In this document: positions 9,962-19,977 of the stretch, in pieces
Position numbering within the stretch: the first letter of the stretch is position 1
How the letters are laid out: each line of letters starts with the position of its first letter
Assembly (NCBI GenBank): GCA_036936605.1
Contig: JAUPFV010000005.1
Span: forward strand, 79,558,885 to 79,622,884
Length of the DNA: 64,000 bases
Source: Limnanthes douglasii subsp. nivea
Lineage: Eukaryota; Streptophyta; Magnoliopsida; Brassicales; Limnanthaceae
Direction of reading: 5' to 3'
Translations under genes and position numbers: made by a program
Notes under the pieces: model-generated
Database searches by the model: none
Told to the model about the DNA's origin: nothing
The model's input: only the letters and a program-made list of their open reading frames with translations

Positions 9962-12763
9962 ATGAGAAGATACCCTAGATACAATAGATTTAAACCCAGA
10001 AGACCAGTAAGATCAAAGAAAAATCTTTTTCCTGGTTCCAGTAACCAAGTATTTGGGGCCTACGATTATCTTTGTATTTCTCGAAGAGCCAAAGAATACA
10101 AAGCTGCTGGGTTGATCTATAACGGTCCTCACTCTTCCTGCACCATTTTTAAATATGGCAACTTTAATCCAAACCTTGCCACTTCGTCTTCACCTCTAGC
10201 TTCTAACCCAGAAAGTAGCTCAACGACCTCTTCTTTCCAAAATCCAACCAAAACTTCAATACTAAGACCTCATCGGAAACCTAAAGTAGTTACTTTAGAC
10301 AAACCACCCACTTATAACAAATCACAACTCAAATCACCTGTCCTTCAATTCGAAGAGACAAAAAACCCTCAAACCAAAACACTTCCTCCTCAATTCGAGG
10401 CTATTAGAGCTAAACGTTCCAAAAAATCATCTTTCTTAGTAATGGGTGAAGAAACAAAAACCTCTTCTGCTCCTCAACACTCTCCTCCTCCCTCATTAGA
10501 AGTGGATGACACTACACCAGAGTGTAGTCAGCCAATTCCTGTGACTCAACAAGAGACACAAATTCGAAGCCATTCCGAGGACGGTCAGAAAAAAGACGAT
10601 TCAGAAGCTACTGAATCTGATGCCGAGGAGGAGTCCGAGGCTGATGATGTAGCTCCTCCAAAGAAAACTCGAGGGAAAAAAGGTCTCATTACATTGCCTG
10701 AGAACGTTGCTTTATTAGTTCAGGAAAATCTCAAGCCTCTTTCTGCTTGGTACATTCTTGCCTTGAAGAATGTACCCTATAGCTACTACCTCGAATCAGA
10801 GAAGGAGCACCTCAGAAAGCTATGGGGGTTAACTGATAATATGACACTTCGACTACCGGTGGAAGGAGAGACACCCTTGAACTGTCAAAAAGACGAGCTG
10901 GTAGTGTATCCTGAACTTTTTAACTGGGGACTTCGGTTTCCCTTGGATCCGATGATCGTAAAGTTCTTCGAAATCCACAGACTATGCCCAACACAAGTGA
11001 CTCCCAACTTGCTCTTCACCTTGTTCTCAGCAATTATGGTATCCAGGCTTGGAGGTATTCCCCTCGAAATCGAGGACTTCATCTCAGTAACCAAAGTGTC
11101 AAATGGTCCTGTTCTGCCATTTTATTATTTAACCCTTGAAGATGACTTGAAAATTATCGACGACCTCCTCGAAGCCGATAAATTCTGGAAACAACGATTC
11201 GTCTTTCTGTCAGGCGCCTGGGAAAATGGACATGAAATTTCCGATGCCAACCCTTCTAGACTCACCCTCACCTGGAGGGACAGTAGTAAGTAATACCTTC
11301 CCTTGTTTATCTAGTTGTTTTTGAATCAATCCACTTAACTAACTATTTTTCTCTCTTTAGAAATTCCGAGGCGTTTTAAGGGTCGTCGAAAAGAAGCCAA
11401 GCTTATCTTCCAAAAGATGGCTGAGTGGGCTGAAAAATCTTGGGGCAATGGTTTTCATTCAGCATTCGAGCCCATTAACTTCGTTAATAGCCATCTCTGG
11501 CGCATATCTCTAGGGGCTGACTTTCCTCAGGATCCGATGACGCCACCAGATCCCCTTCTTGCAGTTGAGAGGATACTTGCACCAGATGGGAAATGCTATC
11601 TTCCTCTTCGGAACCGAAGTGACAGCCATCTACCTTTGAAAAAGAAAAGGAAAATGACCCAGAAAGCCAGCACAAGCAGAGCTAAGCCTTCCCTTACTTC
11701 GAAGAGTACAAGAAAAAGAAAAACGTCTGCACCTTCACTTCCCACCATAGCCGAAGAAGACCAGCCTAACCTGAAGAAGAAAAAGAAAAAGGACACTTCT
11801 CCAAAAAAGAAGGAGAATAAGTCTAAAAAGCCCAATGAAAAGAATGAGGCTGATTTACTAGAGGCTGTGCTAGCTTCCGAAGCACAAGGTAAAACTTTTG
11901 TTGAGGAGAATCCTGAAGGAGGAATAACCCTTGAAGATAAACAAGTAGATGATTATCTAAACTTTGATGACTTCAACTCAAGTGGAGACTTCGTACTTTC
12001 TGGGTCTCAACCTGCCAATGTTGTTCCACCAATTTCTACCGAGGCTGCTACAACTTCTACATCTAACCCTTTTGCTCCTGTTCATCAGCCATTAGTCTTT
12101 CCTCACTCAGAGAAATCCGATGAGGTAATTTCGATTCTTCAACCTTTCCCAAATCTAATTACTGCAGTAACAAAATTATACGAAGAGGTGAGCAAATCTC
12201 AAAGCCAATTGGAGCGTCTTGCCCAAGAGTTAGTTAAAAGCAGAAAAGAAACAGAGTCTGAAAGGACTTTAAAAAATGAAGCACTCCAAAAATTCGAAGC
12301 TGAAAAAGAACAGCTTCTTAAAAAACACAAGGAGGAAGTCGAAGCACTTAAAACGACTCATCTGGGAGCTCTTGAAAGTCTGAAAGCTGAACATTCTACC
12401 GCCATCTCCGCTGCTACTGCACTTGTTAAGGAAACAAAAGATAAACTGGAAAAAAGCCAAAATGAGATTACTACACTTCGAACAGGATTCGAAGAAGAAA
12501 AGAAGGCTGCGGTCAAACAGGCTGAAACCAAGGTTAGCTCTGTGATGCTCAAAGGCATGAAGAAAACTGAAATTGATACATCTATTCAGCTTCTTCGAGA
12601 AGTTCATGCTGCTTGCCCAAGACTAGATTTATCAAACCTTTGGAAACGAGTTCCAGAAGATCAGCGTCCCAAAGAAGCTTTCGAAGCGCCACCTAGCTCC
12701 TCCTCAGAAGAAGGAACTAGTTCCGAAGAGGAATCATCAGAAGGAGAAGAAAATGATGCTTAA
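9962..12763 (+). CDS. Reverse-oriented accessory gene of element A (Transposase_28-like domain plus coiled coil)
   Basis: Two exons, 9962-11285 and 11361-12763, flank a 75-bp intron with a strong donor (GTAAGT) and acceptor (CTCTTTAG). They join in frame to give about 908 residues. I chose the ATG at 9962 because the open frame further upstream has only a TTG. Residues about 255-430 (NWGLRFPLDPMIVKFFEIHR, then LCPTQVTPNLLFTLFSAI) resemble the 'putative gypsy type transposon' domain, Pfam Transposase_28, found in plant Ty3/Gypsy accessory ORFs. Exon 2 has Lys/Arg-rich nuclear-localisation-like clusters, a long heptad coiled coil and an acidic Ser/Glu C-terminus. The function of such antisense ORFs in Tat-type elements is not established. 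A transcript would be antisense to the element's genomic RNA. Confidence 0.8.
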
Positions 12764-12887
12764 TAGGCTAAGCAAGTTGTTTTTGTTTTTTGTGTATTTG
12801 ATTAAGTTCTCCCTCCTTTATTTTTGTAAACTTCGTATTCTATTCCACGAGGAAATGACTTATCTTTTTTTTATATCTTAAACTTTT

Positions 12888-13075
12888 GGCACCTCGAAAA
12901 ATAGATGCACTCATAAGATGTGGCACCTCGAAAAATAGATGCACTCATAAGACGTGGCACCTCGAAAAATAGATGCACTCATAAGACGTGGCACCTCGAA
13001 AAATAGATGCACTCATAAGACGTGGCACCTCGAAAAATAGATGCACTCATAAGACGTGGCACCTCGAAAAATTTG
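12888..13075. repeat. 34-bp tandem repeat between convergent gene ends (element A)
   Basis: Five full copies and one partial copy of a 34-bp unit starting GGCACCTCGAAAAATAGATG, at 12888, 12922, 12956, 12990, 13024 and 13058. The array lies between the 3' end of the plus-strand accessory gene (12763) and the 3' end of pol (13306). The same array is at 22904-23091 in the second unit. Confidence 0.95.
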
Positions 13076-13305
13076 GTTGTTCCTTCAAAGCTATCGCTTC
13101 GGAAAATTATTCTTGGTCAACTTCCAAAGATGATCAATCTTTGCCAAATTACCAAAATAATAAATCACACATCATAACAAACAACCAATGGCCAAAAGAA
13201 ATTTTATTAAAAAATTCAATATCAATCAGACACCTCGTTAAAACCTTTCTGGGCCAACAGATAAGGAAAGAGTATGTCTGTTTTACAAAAATTCGAAGTT
13301 CAATT

Positions 13306-16300
13306 TTACTCACAGTACAATTTCAAGTGCTCTATGTTCCAAGGGTGCTTGAGCATCCTCCCTTCTCGATCTGATAACCTGTAAGAACCTGGTTTGACCC
13401 TCATTGTAACTTCGTAAGGACCTTCCCAATTCGGGGCCAATTTTCCGAGGTGTTTATCCTTGGTGTGTAGAAACACTTTTCGCAACACTAGATCGCCAAT
13501 TTTGAATTCCCTTCTCTTAACTTTAGCATCGTACCTGCTTCTCATTAATGTTTGATAATGGATGACATTCAAATGCGCCTTGACCCTTTTTTCTTCCAAC
13601 AAATCCAGCTCCACCCTTCTAGCCTCGTCGTTATCTGCCTCGGAATATTGTAGTAGTCTATAAGAGGGCAATGTAGATTCAGCAGGGCACACAGCGTCCA
13701 TCCCATATACTAAAGAAAAAGGGGTCTCTTTTGTAGCCTCTCTAGGAGTTGTTCTATATGCCCATAATACTTCTTGGAGATAATTTGGCCATTTCCCTGC
13801 TGCTCCTGCCAAATTTTTCTTCAAGCCATCCAGAATAGATCTATTCGTAACTTCTACCTGTCCATTTGCCTGAGGATGAAAAGGAGTGGAAAAGCACTGC
13901 TGTATCCCTTTTGAAGAACAAAATGAGTCCATTTCCTTGTTATTAAATTGAGGACCATTATCAGTTGTTATTTTCCGAGGTACTCCAAAACGGTAGCAAA
14001 TGTTGCTTTGAATAAACTTGATTACATCCTTAGCTTTTGTCCCAGCTAAGGGTTCTGCTTCTGCCCACTTCGAAAAATAATCAACCGCAACAATAATCAT
14101 TTGTCTTCCTCCAGAAGCCATAGGTAATGGTCCCACCAAATCAATTCCCCACCTATCAAAAGGAATCGCCTCTGAAATTGTCATAAGGGGTACTGCTGGT
14201 TTGTGTATTAAATTTGCATACCTTTGGCAAGTGTCACAACTTCGAACTAATGACTTGGCATCTTGCAAAATGGTAGGCCAATAATATCCTGCCAACAATA
14301 CTCTACGCGTTAAAGCTCTAAACCCACAATGAGCTGACCCATCTCCATCATGTAGTTCGGACAAAACATTCTGAGACTCATCCTTGCCTAAACACCGTAG
14401 TAAAGGTTTCGAAGCAGACCTTTTGTACAGCACCCCATCCAGTACCACATAGCCAAGGGATTTGTACTTTATTTTCTTGAGCAAGTGTTTATCCATAGGT
14501 AATATTCCATTTAAAATAAAGTTTAACAAGTCAAACCTCCAATCTCCTCGAGCGCACATCGGATTATTTACCACCTCATTAACAACTTCACATTGCTCAG
14601 AATTCGATCTGATCGAAGGCGATGGTTGAGTTACAATCCATGGATATTCTTCTGAATAAGCCATCGTTGCCAAAGAATCAGCCATAGTATTGTTTCCTCT
14701 TCGAATATGCTCCACTTCGACATCTTCAAACTGCGCCATCATCCCCCGAAGTTCTTGTAGGTACAAAACCAAACGCTCCTTTTTAGCTTCTGATACCCCT
14801 TTAACATGGTTAACTACCAACTGTGAATCTGTTTCCAAGCGCACAAACATTGCTCCACAAATCTTCGCTAATCGCAACCCTGCTAGCACAGCCTCATATT
14901 CAGCTTCGTTATTTGAAGCATGAAAGCCAAATTTTATAGCTTGAAACATAAATTCCCCTGTTGGTGCCACCAATTCCACTCCTGCACTTGACCCTTTACT
15001 ACTGGATCCCCCATCAGTTCGAATTGTCCACGTCGGATTCTCATTCACCTTTTCTTCATCTTTCTCCTCGGGTCTACTCGAGTGAAACTCCACCAAAAAA
15101 TCTGCTAAAGCTTGAGCTTTAATAGCTGTCCGAGGAGAAAATAGCACATCGAAATCCCCCAGTTCCACAGACCACTTTGTCATCCTCCCTGAAATGTCTG
15201 GTTTTTGTAAAACATTCTTTAATGGATATGAAGTTCGAACTACAATCGTATGTGCCTGGAAGTAAGGGCGCATCTTTCTTGCTGCCACTACTATACACAG
15301 TGCCAATTTTTCGAGCTTCAAATAACGTTTCTCGGCATCAACCAAACTTTTGCTGACATAGTAAACAGGCTTCGAAATTTTTGTGTCTTCACTGATCAAA
15401 ACTGCGCTCACTGCATAATCTGACACTGCTATATACAAAAATAACTGCTCACCTTTCCGAGGCTTTGATAATATTTCAGGAGAGGACAAAAGATTTTTTA
15501 TCTTCAAAAAGGCTTCTTCACAATCCGAAGTCCACTCGAAATTATTGGGTTTACGTAACACCTGGAAAAAAGGCAAGCACTTATCTGAAAAACGAGAAAT
15601 GAATCTGTTCAGAGCTGCTAACCTGCCTGTTAACATTTGCACTTCTTTGATATTCCGAGGTGAAGACATCGATATCAGGGCCTTCAACTGTTCTGGATCC
15701 ACCTCGATTCCTCTCTCACTAATCATATACCCCAAAAATTTGCCAGATCGGACTCCAAATGTGCATTTTTCTGGATTCAACTTCAATTGAATGGCTCTAA
15801 GATTCAAAAACGTTTCTTCTAAATCATCAATATGTTCATCATCACCCTTGCTTTTAACAAGCATGTCATCGATGTATACTTCAATATTTCTCCCAATCTG
15901 TGAAGCAAACGCCTTATTCATCAGCCTCTGATACGTTGATCCAGCATTCTTCAATCCAAATGGCATTACTTTATAGCAATGCAAACCTCTATCAGTAATA
16001 AAAGTCGTGCTTTCTTCATCATCTGGATTCATTCGAATTTGATTATACCCCGAAAATGCATCCATGAAAGTCAGAATTTTATTTCCCGAAGTGGAATCCA
16101 CTAACTGATCTATTCGAGGCACCGGAAAAGGGTCTTTTGGACAGGCTCTATTCAAATCTGTGAAATCCACACACATTCGCCATTTTCCATTCTTCTTTTT
16201 TACTACCACCGGATTAGCCGTCCACCTCGGATAATTGGCCTCCCTAATGTGCCCCATCTTGTATAACCGATCCACTTCGGCAACTATAGCCTCAGATTTC

Positions 16301-16611
16301 TCCAATGAAAAAGCCCTTCTTTTTTGGATAATCGGTTTGATCTTCGGATCAACCGCTAAACTATGACATATGATACTACTTGGGACCCCTACAACGTCTT
16401 CGGGTCTCCACGCAAATACATCCAAATTTTCAGACAAAAAGGTCAACAACTTTTCTCGCATGGACAAAGATAACAGGGTGCCAATTCGAAGTGCCCTGCC
16501 GTTGCTGAAAATATATTCCTCAACTTCTTCACTAACCACCACAGAACTCGGGGTTGACCTTGGATCATCAATTCCCTCATCTGCACCACCACAAGGCGAC
16601 CCCCCAAACTG
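13306..16611 (-). CDS. pol: Pol of element A: RT, RNase H, second RNase H, integrase
   Basis: An uninterrupted frame follows the gag-protease stop in the same reading frame. Numbering from codon 16542, reverse transcriptase spans about 60-230 with catalytic YIDD at 223-226. A connection and first RNase H domain follow to about 480. A second, archaeal-type RNase H occupies about 505-627 (WTIRTDGGSSSKG, with D510, E548, D572 and D622). Integrase follows with an HHCC zinc region (HCGFRALTRR to CDTCQ), a D,D-35-E core (DRWGIDLVGP, TTDNGPQF, HPQANGQVE) and a C-terminal GPYEV motif, ending NIEHLKLYCE. No chromodomain. There is no ATG near the start, so expression presumably needs read-through of the UAG at 16612-16614. 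All catalytic residues appear intact. Confidence 0.92.
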   Translation of the reverse strand, partial: QFGGSPCGGADEGIDDPRSTPSSVVVSEEVEEYIFSNGRALRIGTLLSLSMREKLLTFLSENLDVFAWRPEDVVGVPSSIICHSLAVDPKIKPIIQKRRAFSLEKSEAIVAEVDRLYKMGHIREANYPRWTANPVVVKKKNGKWRMCVDFTDLNRACPKDPFPVPRIDQLVDSTSGNKILTFMDAFSGYNQIRMNPDDEESTTFITDRGLHCYKVMPFGLKNAGSTYQRLMNKAFASQIGRNIEVYIDDMLVKSKGDDEHIDDLEETFLNLRAIQLKLNPEKCTFGVRSGKFLGYMISERGIEVDPEQLKALISMSSPRNIKEVQMLTGRLAALNRFISRFSDKCLPFFQVLRKPNNFEWTSDCEEAFLKIKNLLSSPEILSKPRKGEQLFLYIAVSDYAVSAVLISEDTKISKPVYYVSKSLVDAEKRYLKLEKLALCIVVAARKMRPYFQAHTIVVRTSYPLKNVLQKPDISGRMTKWSVELGDFDVLFSPRTAIKAQALADFLVEFHSSRPEEKDEEKVNENPTWTIRTDGGSSSKGSSAGVELVAPTGEFMFQAIKFGFHASNNEAEYEAVLAGLRLAKICGAMFVRLETDSQLVVNHVKGVSEAKKERLVLYLQELRGMMAQFEDVEVEHIRRGNNTMADSLATMAYSEEYPWIVTQPSPSIRSNSEQCEVVNEVVNNPMCARGDWRFDLLNFILNGILPMDKHLLKKIKYKSLGYVVLDGVLYKRSASKPLLRCLGKDESQNVLSELHDGDGSAHCGFRALTRRVLLAGYYWPTILQDAKSLVRSCDTCQRYANLIHKPAVPLMTISEAIPFDRWGIDLVGPLPMASGGRQMIIVAVDYFSKWAEAEPLAGTKAKDVIKFIQSNICYRFGVPRKITTDNGPQFNNKEMDSFCSSKGIQQCFSTPFHPQANGQVEVTNRSILDGLKKNLAGAAGKWPNYLQEVLWAYRTTPREATKETPFSLVYGMDAVCPAESTLPSYRLLQYSEADNDEARRVELDLLEEKRVKAHLNVIHYQTLMRSRYDAKVKRREFKIGDLVLRKVFLHTKDKHLGKLAPNWEGPYEVTMRVKPGSYRLSDREGRMLKHPWNIEHLKLYCE

Positions 16612-16617
16612 CTAATT
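16603..16617 (-). promoter_or_regulatory. Candidate read-through stop: UAG CAG UUU between gag-pro and pol
   Basis: The gag-protease frame ends in TAG and the pol frame continues in the same register for 23 open codons before conserved pol sequence. The next codons CAG TTT resemble the CAR-YYA context known to promote UAG read-through in plant RNA viruses. Element B has TAG at the same junction, followed by TAA TCA, which could derive from CAA TCA. Confidence 0.55.
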
Positions 16618-19056
16618 CTCCATCGGATCGTCAGTATTTTTGCTTCGTAATCTAAACGCAGCAGCATAACATTCTCTTGCCACCCTTTGGTCACTTCGGA
16701 CTATGCCAACTCTGTCCTCGACCACATACTTCAGACACTGATGAACTGTAGAAACTACAGCGTACATTTTAGCCAACCAAGACCTCCCAAGAATAGCATT
16801 GTAACTTGATGGACAATCCACCACCACAAAAAGTACCTGTACTTTCTTCTTGAAAGGCCCTTTTCCCAAGGAAATTTCACCTTCGAATTCACCTATCACA
16901 ATTGCTGATGCGCCGGTAAACCCAATGATAGTCCTCTCTGATCTTTCTATTCGAGGTGGAGTAGTCAATCTATCATATGTTGACTTAAAAAGTACGTTAG
17001 CAGAGCTTCCTGTATCGATCAACACTCGTCGAATTTCAGCCCCGCAAACCTCTGCTCCTATGACCACTGCATCTTCATGTGGCCCATTAATCCCCCTCAA
17101 ATCATCCTCATCGAAAATTATAAAGGGCACATTCTTTTTATTATTCAGGTTTGCCGAAGCTCCTCCCTCAATTTGCCTTGTCAAATTCACTATGTGCCTC
17201 TTCCTCGAATTATTGGTATTGTTGGTCATTGAATCTCCCCCAAATATCGTTAATGATTCGAAGAAAGCACACAAGTCTCGAACACGCCCCTGACGTATTG
17301 GCTCATCTATCGTCATTAACAAAAGTCGACTGGGGTCTGGTTCAACATATTCCAAGGCTACATCGAAACCATCCACCTCACCTGCAACATCAAGAATCAT
17401 TAAAGCAGTTTCCTGCTTGGAATTGGGATTACCTCCTTTAGGAGCTGTTGCCTTGGCATTCTTCCTGACATACTCCAACAGCTTTCCATTTTCGATCAGA
17501 ACTTGCATCTCCTTCTTCAGAGCAATGCAATCATTTGTATCATGGCCGATATCCTCATGATACCTACAAAATTTATTATTGCGCTCCTCCCTTGGCCTGT
17601 TGATAGCTGGTGGCTTTCTAAAATTGATTGTTCCTCTTGTTTTTTCATATATTGAAGCCACACTCTCAGTCAAATCTGCATAGTAATCCGGCCTTACCCA
17701 CACATTCGACCTGGACTTATACTGCTGATGGTTGTTAGAATTATGTTGATTATATCCCCCTTGATACGAATTCGAGGCTCCTCGGTTAGAAACATTTTGG
17801 TTGTTCTTCGGACGTGAGGGATTGTTGTTTGAGACGTTAGATTGTCCACTCCCTTTTTGAACAATACTAGCACCTCCTCGAACCCTTGTTGATTCTTCGA
17901 CCTTAATCTGGTCCTCTACCTGAGCCATAAGAGCTCCAAACGTTAACGCTCTGCGCCTCGTAGTCTCATCGGCTAAATCCCCAGGCAACAGCCCCTGCCT
18001 GAACGCTGCCATAGCCACACTTTCCTCACAGTCATCCAGCTCAGCCTTTGTTGACACAAACCTCTTGGTATAATCCTTCAGCTTCTCTCCTACAGCCTGC
18101 TTGCATTGTATTATCGTGTCTCCATTGGCTCTCATCTCCTTGCTTCCCACAAATTGTCTGCGAAAAGCAGTGTAGAAACTTCTGAAATTTGCAATCGATT
18201 CCTTAGGAATCTTATTAAACCACTTTAGCGCAGTTCCCTTAAACGTTTGAGAAAAAGCTCTACACACCAATCTATCATCATCTTCAAAATTAGTCATGTA
18301 GTTTTTAAATTGTTCGATGTGATCATCGGGATCTTGAGTCCCATCAAACTTTTCAACTTTAGAAATATCAAAACGCCTCGGTAATGGCACTGATCTGATC
18401 TCCTTCACCAATGGTGAGTCCCTCCAATCAACCCCCTGGACATACTGGTCTTCATTTCTCATTCCCACAGTTGCATACAAGCTGGACTCACCTTCATACT
18501 TCCGAGGCGAACACCTCCGAGGCGAGTATTTCCGAGGTGAATATATTCGCCTCTCTTTCTTTTTCCTTCCTTCCCTGTACATTTTAGATGTCCGGAGCTC
18601 ACGCTCTGCCCCTCCTGAACGGCCTCGAGAACGTTCATACCTCGGTGTTTCATCAGATTCAGAATCTTCAAATTCCTCCTCATCACTAAAATTTTCATAT
18701 AGTCGCCTTTGCAACTTTTCCTTCCTCTTCTTTATCCCGCTATACTCTTTTTTTTGTTCAGATCGTACCCTACGATGTTCATAATGATCATCAGCCTCAT
18801 CCATCGACTGATCAGACTGATCATTACGATCATCACCTGCTATCTTAGATCTAAGTCTAGCACCTTCATTATTATCTCCTTTCTTTTTTACCAATTCGTC
18901 AAGCTCAGCCACCTTCCTAATCATTTCATTCATTTTTCCTTCAAAGTCAAATTGAACAGGTTGAATTGGAACAAATTTACCTGCCTCTTGCAGATCAGAT
19001 TTCAGCATTTCCATCGCCTTGCGAACGGATGGATTGTCACCTTCCTCCGGATTCAT
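16612..19056 (-). CDS. gag: Gag-protease polyprotein of element A
   Basis: The frame starts at ATG 19056 (MNPEEGDNPS) and runs 814 codons to TAG. The N-terminal third is charged, with an Arg/Lys/Ser-rich segment. The Retrotrans_gag domain covers about residues 245-390 (KFDGTQDPDDHIEQFKNY to FRQGLLPGDL). A CCHC-like knuckle (CRYHEDIGHDTNDC) follows near 515. The aspartic protease is near 690-790, with active-site IDTGSSANVL and a downstream ILGRSWL. An ATG-less open frame runs 21 bases further upstream (TTG). Gag coats the RNA and forms the particle; the protease processes the polyprotein. The gene appears intact, and the in-frame stop is conserved in element B. Confidence 0.92.
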   Translation of the reverse strand: MNPEEGDNPSVRKAMEMLKSDLQEAGKFVPIQPVQFDFEGKMNEMIRKVAELDELVKKKGDNNEGARLRSKIAGDDRNDQSDQSMDEADDHYEHRRVRSEQKKEYSGIKKRKEKLQRRLYENFSDEEEFEDSESDETPRYERSRGRSGGAERELRTSKMYREGRKKKERRIYSPRKYSPRRCSPRKYEGESSLYATVGMRNEDQYVQGVDWRDSPLVKEIRSVPLPRRFDISKVEKFDGTQDPDDHIEQFKNYMTNFEDDDRLVCRAFSQTFKGTALKWFNKIPKESIANFRSFYTAFRRQFVGSKEMRANGDTIIQCKQAVGEKLKDYTKRFVSTKAELDDCEESVAMAAFRQGLLPGDLADETTRRRALTFGALMAQVEDQIKVEESTRVRGGASIVQKGSGQSNVSNNNPSRPKNNQNVSNRGASNSYQGGYNQHNSNNHQQYKSRSNVWVRPDYYADLTESVASIYEKTRGTINFRKPPAINRPREERNNKFCRYHEDIGHDTNDCIALKKEMQVLIENGKLLEYVRKNAKATAPKGGNPNSKQETALMILDVAGEVDGFDVALEYVEPDPSRLLLMTIDEPIRQGRVRDLCAFFESLTIFGGDSMTNNTNNSRKRHIVNLTRQIEGGASANLNNKKNVPFIIFDEDDLRGINGPHEDAVVIGAEVCGAEIRRVLIDTGSSANVLFKSTYDRLTTPPRIERSERTIIGFTGASAIVIGEFEGEISLGKGPFKKKVQVLFVVVDCPSSYNAILGRSWLAKMYAVVSTVHQCLKYVVEDRVGIVRSDQRVARECYAAAFRLRSKNTDDPMEN

Positions 19057-19165
19057 CTTCAAACAGCGAAAAATCAAACGAAATATGAAAATTCGAACGA
19101 AAAACCTTTAAAAACGAGAATTCGGACGTCGATTTTTGATCTGTTGATCAAGGTATCTTCTTCCC

Positions 19166-19184
19166 CTCCTTCTAGCGCCAATTT
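19166..19184 (-). other. Primer-binding site of element A
   Basis: Read on the minus strand, TTGGCGCTAGAAGGAGGGG begins a few bases after the end of the 5' LTR (CACA at 19187). TGGCGC starts are common in plant Ty3/Gypsy primer-binding sites. I cannot assign the tRNA without a search. Confidence 0.65.
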
Positions 19185-19186
19185 GG

Positions 19187-19467
19187 TGTGAATTTAAGTT
19201 GTAAAGAGAGAATTAAGAACAAAGAGTCTTCAAAGAGAATTTTTAGAAGTGTTCAGTGCCTCTGAATATTTCATAAGTCAAAATAACCTTTTCAGCCTCC
19301 TTAAATAGGCAGGGTGAATTAGTTAGGAAAACGGTTACATATTAATATATTTACAATCTAACCCCTAGGTTTCTACTAAAGCGTAATTAAATCCTATAAT
19401 TACAGAATTTGTCATTTTAGCCCTTATTAATTACACTCAAGTCCCTAAGGAATATCTTTCCTTATCA
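19187..19467 (-). repeat. Element A 5' LTR, shared with the truncated upstream unit
   Basis: Same 281-bp sequence as 9171-9451. It serves as 5' LTR of the complete element and as 3' LTR of the truncated unit to its right (19468-24633). Confidence 0.85.
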
Positions 19468-19977
19468 GTAGTCCCCCTAGTTCTTATATAGACATTTATA
19501 AGAACTATTGGCTCATCGGATTCTTCCTCGGATCAACACTATTTTTATCGCTTCTCTTCGAATTTTCAAGCATTGTGGTATAGCTTTACTTCTTCTTCGA
19601 ATATTATCACTTCAAACATAGTTTAATGACACTTCGAAGTCTCTGACCCCTGCCTAAGAGATTGATTAGACACCTAGCAGTAGACCTGCAACACTGCATA
19701 TTTCCTTTTCGTTTCATATTCCAACCAATGAAAACAACTTACTTGCCCTACTTCTTTACATTCTCAACGTCACTCTTTACTCTATAAATACCCAGTTACT
19801 CATTCATTCAGAACTTTTAGAGAAATCACCCTTGAAACATCTCCAGACTGTTCTTCATCTTCAACCTTCTCATCTCCAACCTGTTCACCTTCAACCTGTT
19901 CATCTTCTTTTGTTTATCTTCAACCTGTTCATCTTCTCTTGTCTTACCAAGCAACCTCTCCTACCAAAAACCATTGT

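Larger units (their letters stand above)
9171..19467 (-). mobile_element. Element A: young Tat-type Ty3/Gypsy retrotransposon (10.3 kb)
   Basis: Minus-strand order: 5' LTR 19187-19467, primer-binding site about 19166-19184, gag-protease, in-frame UAG, RT, RNase H, second archaeal-type RNase H, integrase, a tandem repeat array, a reverse-oriented gene, polypurine tract about 9452-9463, and 3' LTR 9171-9451. LTRs start TGATAAGG and end with CACA on the element strand. The dual RNase H, the absence of a chromodomain and the reverse ORF between pol and the 3' LTR are hallmarks of the Tat lineage. The two LTRs look identical by eye, so insertion or duplication is very recent. A clean TSD is not available because the right side continues into a truncated second unit. 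Confidence 0.9.

Noticed and set aside
11596..11835. Minus-strand ORFs opposite the coiled-coil region of the accessory gene (also 12269-12607 and copies at +10,016)
   Set aside because: Phe/Ser-rich shadows of Lys/Glu codons on the opposite strand.
9171..13300. A 4-kb LTR for element A containing the antisense gene
   Set aside because: The repeat also includes part of integrase, and in element B the homologous antisense gene clearly lies outside the 0.4-kb LTR. A short LTR starting TGATAAGG after a polypurine tract, with a tandem second unit, fits better.
12988..13374. Plus-strand ORF across the 34-bp array
   Set aside because: It merely reads through the tandem repeat and into the antisense of pol.
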